Position numbers and translations under genes: made by a program. 64,000 nt of DNA, taken from assembly GCA_002127285.1 (NCBI GenBank), contig NFUW01000001.1:756057-820056 (forward strand), in the 5' to 3' direction. This document shows positions 60,096 through 64,000 of the stretch, one piece after another. The notes beneath the pieces were generated by a model. It was given only the letters and a program-made list of their open reading frames with translations, was not told the origin of the DNA and made no database searches. The stretch comes from Chitinophagaceae bacterium IBVUCB1. Its GTDB lineage: Bacteria; Bacteroidota; Bacteroidia; Chitinophagales; Chitinophagaceae. Numbering within the stretch: position 1 is the first letter of the stretch; every line of letters starts with the position of its first letter.

Positions 60096-61175
60096 TTAAT
60101 AAGAAGCAAGATGTTTTGCTATGATTGCAGATGCGTTGCCATCGCCATAAAATACGCTTCCGTTCTTGAAAGGCTTATCGTACATATCGGCTACTGCTTG
60201 CATTATTTTATCTTCATCTGCGCCTGTGATGGTGCTGCAACCAGCTTTCGTCAATTCTACCCATTCTGTCTGGTCGCGGAGGGTAACACAATATTTATGA
60301 AAAAAATAAGCTTCTTTTTGTAAGCCGCCGCTATCCGTAAGTACTAAATGACAATGCTGCAAGAGCGACAGCATATCGAAGTATCCTACTGGTTCGATTA
60401 CCATGCATTCAAGTTGTAAATGATACTGTTCAATCATTTTTTTAGTGCGTGGATGCAGCGGTAATACCACCGTATATTGCTTAGCTAATAAGTTTATGGC
60501 ATTTACAATTTTTGTTAGCCTGTTTTTATCATCCGTGTTTTCTGCGCGGTGTACAGTTACAAGCAAATATTTATCGGTGCTAATACCTAACTGCTGTAAT
60601 ATTGAAGAGCGTTGAGCCACTTGCTTAGCATAATACAAAGCAGCATCATACATTACATCACCTGTATTCACAACCGTTTTATCTTGTGAAGCCAGCCCCT
60701 CATTTTTCAGGTTTTGCATGGCTATTTCTGTCGGGCAAAATAGTTGTGTGCTAACTCTGTCTGTCAGAATACGATTCACCTCTTCCGGCATATCCATATT
60801 AAAGCTACGCAAGCCAGCCTCTACATGTGCTACAGGCATATGTAATTTTGATGCGGCTAATGCGCCTGCTAATGTAGAATTTGTGTCTCCGTATACAAGT
60901 ATAGAATCCGGTTTTTCTTTCAGAATGGCTTGCTCTATACCTTCCAGCATTTGCGCAGTCATAGTGGCATGTGTACTGGTATTGATGCTGAAATGATAGT
61001 CAGGTTTAGGAATTTCCATTTCGCGAAAAAAGATGTCTGACATCACGTCGTCATAATGCTGGCCCGTGTGTAACATTACTTCTTTTATTCCACCGTGTTC
61101 GTTAATTGCCCTTGATACAGCCGCTGCTTTTATAAATTGGGGGCGTGTACCAATCACCGTTAATACTTTGGACAT
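60096..61175 (-). CDS. wecB: UDP-GlcNAc 2-epimerase, non-hydrolysing
   Basis: A 359-residue enzyme. 'VIGTRPQFIKAAAVSRAINE' (about 7-26) and 'HTGQHYDDVMSDIFFREMEI' (about 36-55) are the WecB signatures. 'VAHVEAGLRSFNMDMPEEVN' and 'LVLTDSGGLQKEAYFFHKYC' follow. It converts UDP-GlcNAc to UDP-ManNAc, a precursor for ManNAc-derived residues in the glycan. It is within the operon between the CapK-like and GT4 genes, with 0 and 2 bp gaps. Confidence 0.93.
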   Translation of the reverse strand: MSKVLTVIGTRPQFIKAAAVSRAINEHGGIKEVMLHTGQHYDDVMSDIFFREMEIPKPDYHFSINTSTHATMTAQMLEGIEQAILKEKPDSILVYGDTNSTLAGALAASKLHMPVAHVEAGLRSFNMDMPEEVNRILTDRVSTQLFCPTEIAMQNLKNEGLASQDKTVVNTGDVMYDAALYYAKQVAQRSSILQQLGISTDKYLLVTVHRAENTDDKNRLTKIVNAINLLAKQYTVVLPLHPRTKKMIEQYHLQLECMVIEPVGYFDMLSLLQHCHLVLTDSGGLQKEAYFFHKYCVTLRDQTEWVELTKAGCSTITGADEDKIMQAVADMYDKPFKNGSVFYGDGNASAIIAKHLASY

Positions 61176-62573
61176 CTACCGAGATACTCTTTTTACTTTT
61201 GAAATTACAGGTCTAAATTTTCCGTTAAACCCACAAGGTATTTCTTTCATTTCAAAAATTTGAACATTCACGTCGCCAAGTTGGCTATATATGCGTTTCA
61301 ATAATATTTCTTTTTCTTCTTTATCTAATGGGCTATCTGTCATAATATTAATGACGATATCGTCTATTGTTTCCTGAACAATCTGCCCCTTTATTATTTT
61401 TTTTATTCCTAAAAACACCCCATGAAACCGCACCATTTCTCTACCGTCTTTACCCAAAACCACATCCTCCATTCTACCAATTATTTCATCAACTACAGGC
61501 ATCTGCCTGCCACATGCACAGGTTTTATTGCTAAGCCGCATATAGTCACCTATTCGATATCGTATTAATGGCTGCCCATAGTTTAAGAACCCCGTGCATA
61601 CTACTTCGCCCATCTCACCTGCTTGCACTTGTTGTCCGTTTTCATTCAACAGTTCTAGCAACCCCACATCCGGACTAATATGAATGCTGCCGTGCTCGCA
61701 CTCACTGACCAACCCACAAGCTTCTACGCCACTCCACCCATCGAATGTTTTGCAACCGTATACATCTTTAAACACATCACGCATTTCTTCTGTCAGTTTT
61801 TCGCTCGATGTAATAACTGCTTTCATTGCAGGAACAGACAAACCCTTTTCTTTTATAAACCTTGCTAAAAAAAAGTTGCTCATCGCATAACCAACCATGT
61901 ATGCAGGGTTATACTTATTAATTGCCTTGGCATAATCATCTACAGTTTGGGGAGATATATGATAAGCGGAAAAATAAACTTGTTTTTCAAACAGGTTATA
62001 TCTGTAAAAAGGTGGCTTTGCATTTGCATCCAGCACTACACGCCTGCCACCTATCATGCCTCTGCTCATGTACCTGTCAACACCGGCCCAATTCCTTACC
62101 CTAGCCTCGTATGCTGCACTCCACTTTTGATGCATCGTTTTAGAAAATAAAATAGAGGTAGGTGTACCAGTAGTACCGCTCGATTGAAAAAAACTTGCTC
62201 CACTTTCTTTTTGTGTAGATAGCAAACTTGTCTTACCGTATTTTCTCAAATCGTCTTTTTCAAGAAATGGTAATTTGCTGATTGTTTCAACAGTAATATT
62301 TTGTATAGTGTCTTTTGTAAAGCCTACCAAATTCCATTTATCTCTGTAATATGGTACGTTATTGTAAGCGTGCAATAAAATTTCTATTAGCTGCTTGTTA
62401 GTGTAGTCAAGCCATTGCTGATGTGTATAAACCTCTCTTTCTTTGAATTTTTTTAGCTGTTCATTAAACTCACCGCCAAATCGTCTTTTGTTCCATTGCA
62501 GTCCGTATAGGCTAACATATATATGTTGCAGCCAGACGGGAGATATTTTATATATTTTGTTGTAAAAAGACAT
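61176..62573 (-). CDS. CapK/PaaK-like adenylate-forming protein
   Basis: A 465-residue protein of the phenylacetate-CoA ligase family, in the CapK branch of capsule loci. The phosphate loop is 'SFFQSSGTTGTPTSILFSK' (about 130-150). 'KTFDGWSGVEACGLVSECEH' and 'LIRYRIGDYMRLSNKTCACG' are the later motifs, the second with two Cys of a metal-binding cluster. It may activate an acyl or amino acid group for transfer to the glycan. The exact reaction in such loci is not established. It overlaps its upstream neighbour by 1 bp and abuts wecB. Confidence 0.88.
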   Translation of the reverse strand: MSFYNKIYKISPVWLQHIYVSLYGLQWNKRRFGGEFNEQLKKFKEREVYTHQQWLDYTNKQLIEILLHAYNNVPYYRDKWNLVGFTKDTIQNITVETISKLPFLEKDDLRKYGKTSLLSTQKESGASFFQSSGTTGTPTSILFSKTMHQKWSAAYEARVRNWAGVDRYMSRGMIGGRRVVLDANAKPPFYRYNLFEKQVYFSAYHISPQTVDDYAKAINKYNPAYMVGYAMSNFFLARFIKEKGLSVPAMKAVITSSEKLTEEMRDVFKDVYGCKTFDGWSGVEACGLVSECEHGSIHISPDVGLLELLNENGQQVQAGEMGEVVCTGFLNYGQPLIRYRIGDYMRLSNKTCACGRQMPVVDEIIGRMEDVVLGKDGREMVRFHGVFLGIKKIIKGQIVQETIDDIVINIMTDSPLDKEEKEILLKRIYSQLGDVNVQIFEMKEIPCGFNGKFRPVISKVKRVSR

Positions 62574-63649
62574 TATTTATTTAAACTACCCAGAAGCTGT
62601 TCCCACTTCTGTACAACCTGCGCTTCGTCGTATGTTTTTGCTTTATCTCTTGCGCGTTGAATAATGGTTTGTGCCAAATATCTGTCTTCAATTAATCTGC
62701 CGATAGCTGCTGCCATTTGTTTATAATCTTCATCCGGTACAATAACCCCTGTTTGGTTATTATCAACCAAATATTGTATGCCCCCAACATCCGTACTGAT
62801 AACCAGTAAGCCTAATGCCCACATTTCGAGGAACGTAACGGGTGCATTATCAATCTTGTTGGTAGATATATATACATCGCAAACAGATGCATAGTGATTC
62901 TTCTTTTCGATATTAATAAACCCAACTAGTTCTATATTAGTTTCAAGCTTCAAATCTGATATTAATTTTTGGGTAGCATGTAGCATACCCAAATCAGGCC
63001 CACCCATTACCATCTTTACTTCAGGATATTTTTCCTTCAATTCATTAACCACTCTTACAGCCATTAGCGGGTTGTATATATCGCTGAAAGCGCGCATCCA
63101 CAAAACAGATGGTTTGATTTGTTGTTTGTTTTGAAACTTGTAATTATCTAACGAAATTATATTTTCAATCAGTAATGAGGTAATATTATACCTATTGAGT
63201 TCATACTGTAAATATTGCGACGGAACAGTAATCAAATCTGCTTTTTGTAATAAACTCAAATAGCGTTTGCCAATTGATGATTTGAGTTTATCTGGCACTC
63301 CGCCACCATGCACTGTAAAAAGCAATTTTTTGCGGTATAGTTTGGCGATAATAGCTGCTATATATTGCCAAATAAAACTACTTCCTGAATAAAACTGTAC
63401 AATAGCTGTATCATAACGATTAGCTCTAGCTATCATTGTAAATGTAATATCGAATAATCGCAGCCACCGATTTACATATCCTGAAACAGTATTCACTTCG
63501 TATCCATGTCTCTTTAATGCATTTGCTAAAACAAATGCTTGAGTAGCGGGTGCTTTATCAGGATTACTAAACAGACCGACTATCAGGAGTCTATTTTTCA
63601 AGCTCTGTTTTTCTTTTGATGTAAAAAACCGGCATGGCAGCCAATACAT
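62573..63649 (-). CDS. Glycosyltransferase family 4
   Basis: A 358-residue GT-B enzyme. The N-terminal domain shows 'LLIVGLFSNPDKAPATQAFV' and 'LLFTVHGGGVPDKLKSSIGK'. The donor domain has 'VKMVMGGPDLGMLHATQKLI' and 'APVTFLEMWALGLLVISTDV' with the acidic motif, followed by 'GGIQYLVDNNQTGVIVPDED'. The ATG at 63649 overlaps the upstream gene by 59 bp; a TTG at 63601 (starting 'LKNRLLIVG') with an 11-bp overlap fits the family start better and is a real alternative. By eye this end of the locus is more AT-rich than the housekeeping genes. Confidence 0.85.
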   Translation of the reverse strand: MYWLPCRFFTSKEKQSLKNRLLIVGLFSNPDKAPATQAFVLANALKRHGYEVNTVSGYVNRWLRLFDITFTMIARANRYDTAIVQFYSGSSFIWQYIAAIIAKLYRKKLLFTVHGGGVPDKLKSSIGKRYLSLLQKADLITVPSQYLQYELNRYNITSLLIENIISLDNYKFQNKQQIKPSVLWMRAFSDIYNPLMAVRVVNELKEKYPEVKMVMGGPDLGMLHATQKLISDLKLETNIELVGFINIEKKNHYASVCDVYISTNKIDNAPVTFLEMWALGLLVISTDVGGIQYLVDNNQTGVIVPDEDYKQMAAAIGRLIEDRYLAQTIIQRARDKAKTYDEAQVVQKWEQLLGSLNK

Positions 63650-64000
63650 AGCAAACTATGGTAGTATTGGTGCGCATAGCAGAGTGTGTTGCTGTTAATA
63701 ATGCAAACACGAATAACGCTGATGATACAGAACGCCATAGCAACCTCCGTTGTTTATTCACCCACCAAAACGGGAAAAATAATAACATCCCTATCGCAAC
63801 AACACCGCCAATTCCGTGCTCGCTCATAAGCCTTGTATATTCTGTGTGTGATGCAATAGCCCTCACCCCATATCGCGGACGCAAATCTTTTGACATACCC
63901 GGACCAGTACCAAAAAAAAGATTGTCCTTAAACATAGCCCAGTCTGTAGCAGCTATATTCAACCTACCCGATGTGATGGTATTCCATGTACGCTTTTTAT
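63591..64000 (-). CDS. O-antigen ligase/polymerase family protein, 5' end outside window
   Basis: The frame is open to the right edge; the visible 136 residues are the C-terminal part. Near its start 'SGRLNIAATDWAMFKDNLFF' followed by 'GTGPGMSKDLRP' matches the large periplasmic loop of Wzy/WaaL proteins. 'ASHTEYTRLMSEHGIGGVVA' (conserved His) and hydrophobic spans follow. It should polymerise repeat units or ligate the glycan to lipid A-core in the periplasm. It is the most upstream visible gene of the polysaccharide operon. Confidence 0.85.
   Translation of the reverse strand, partial: KKRTWNTITSGRLNIAATDWAMFKDNLFFGTGPGMSKDLRPRYGVRAIASHTEYTRLMSEHGIGGVVAIGMLLFFPFWWVNKQRRLLWRSVSSALFVFALLTATHSAMRTNTTIVCYVLAAMPVFYIKRKTELEK

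Overview
The window comes from the chromosome of a member of the Bacteroidota, most likely a Chitinophagales/Chitinophagaceae-like bacterium. This rests on the gliding-motility lipoprotein GldH, a type IX secretion (T9SS) C-terminal sorting domain, Bacteroidota-style promoters with a TAnnTTTG -7 box, the long LepB form, a bacterial GGGP synthase, a kynurenine 3-monooxygenase and a flexirubin/aryl-polyene-like ketosynthase operon. The assignment is an inference from gene content. I see no rRNA, tRNA, CRISPR array, transposase or prophage gene.

Layout. 1-3.1 kb: DUF58 protein (cut by the window edge), a ParE/RelE-type toxin-antitoxin pair, a lipoprotein and an FkbM methyltransferase. 3.2-10.7 kb: a membrane protein, an amidohydrolase, an RsuA/RluB pseudouridine synthase with a long repetitive basic N-terminus, an ECF sigma factor / anti-sigma / outer-membrane-barrel operon, and small membrane and Hpt proteins. 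10.7-20.2 kb: CtpA-like protease, T9SS cargo, leucine-rich-repeat protein, SGNH lipoprotein, FadL porin, ComF and RadA. 20.2-34.4 kb: oligoendopeptidase F, a probable frameshifted secreted protein, a nucleotidyltransferase, a PfkB kinase, RecJ, KMO, LepB, cytochrome c, a HepT-MntA toxin-antitoxin cassette between two identical terminator copies, Kbl, two tandem paralogues and a flavin reductase. 34.4-39.7 kb: a five-gene operon of methyltransferase, halogenase-like flavoprotein, truncated ketosynthase, full ketosynthase and chain-length-factor-like protein. 39.8-46.5 kb: a TetR / TolC / MFP / RND efflux operon with a palindromic operator in its promoter. 46.6-53.2 kb: MscL, GGGP synthase, a small exported protein with a periodic upstream site, RNase HII, histidine kinase, GldH, YicC and an EnvC-like protein. 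53.4 kb to the end: a surface-polysaccharide locus made of a WbpM/PglF-type dehydratase facing a long operon of sugar-nucleotide enzymes, glycosyltransferases, a CapK-like protein, a PglC-type initiating transferase and a Wzy-like ligase/polymerase cut by the right edge.

The most noteworthy signals are: (i) a 21-unit heptanucleotide array inside the anti-sigma gene; (ii) the HepT-MntA cassette bracketed by a duplicated gene end plus terminator; (iii) three consecutive ketosynthase-fold genes of which only one has catalytic residues; (iv) four GTYAAY sites at exact 11-bp steps upstream of a small exported protein; (v) a terminator-like hairpin in the radA leader; (vi) a 28-bp operator between the promoter elements of the efflux operon. 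I found no clearly new defence or mobile system. Promoters were recognised by eye from the Bacteroidota consensus.
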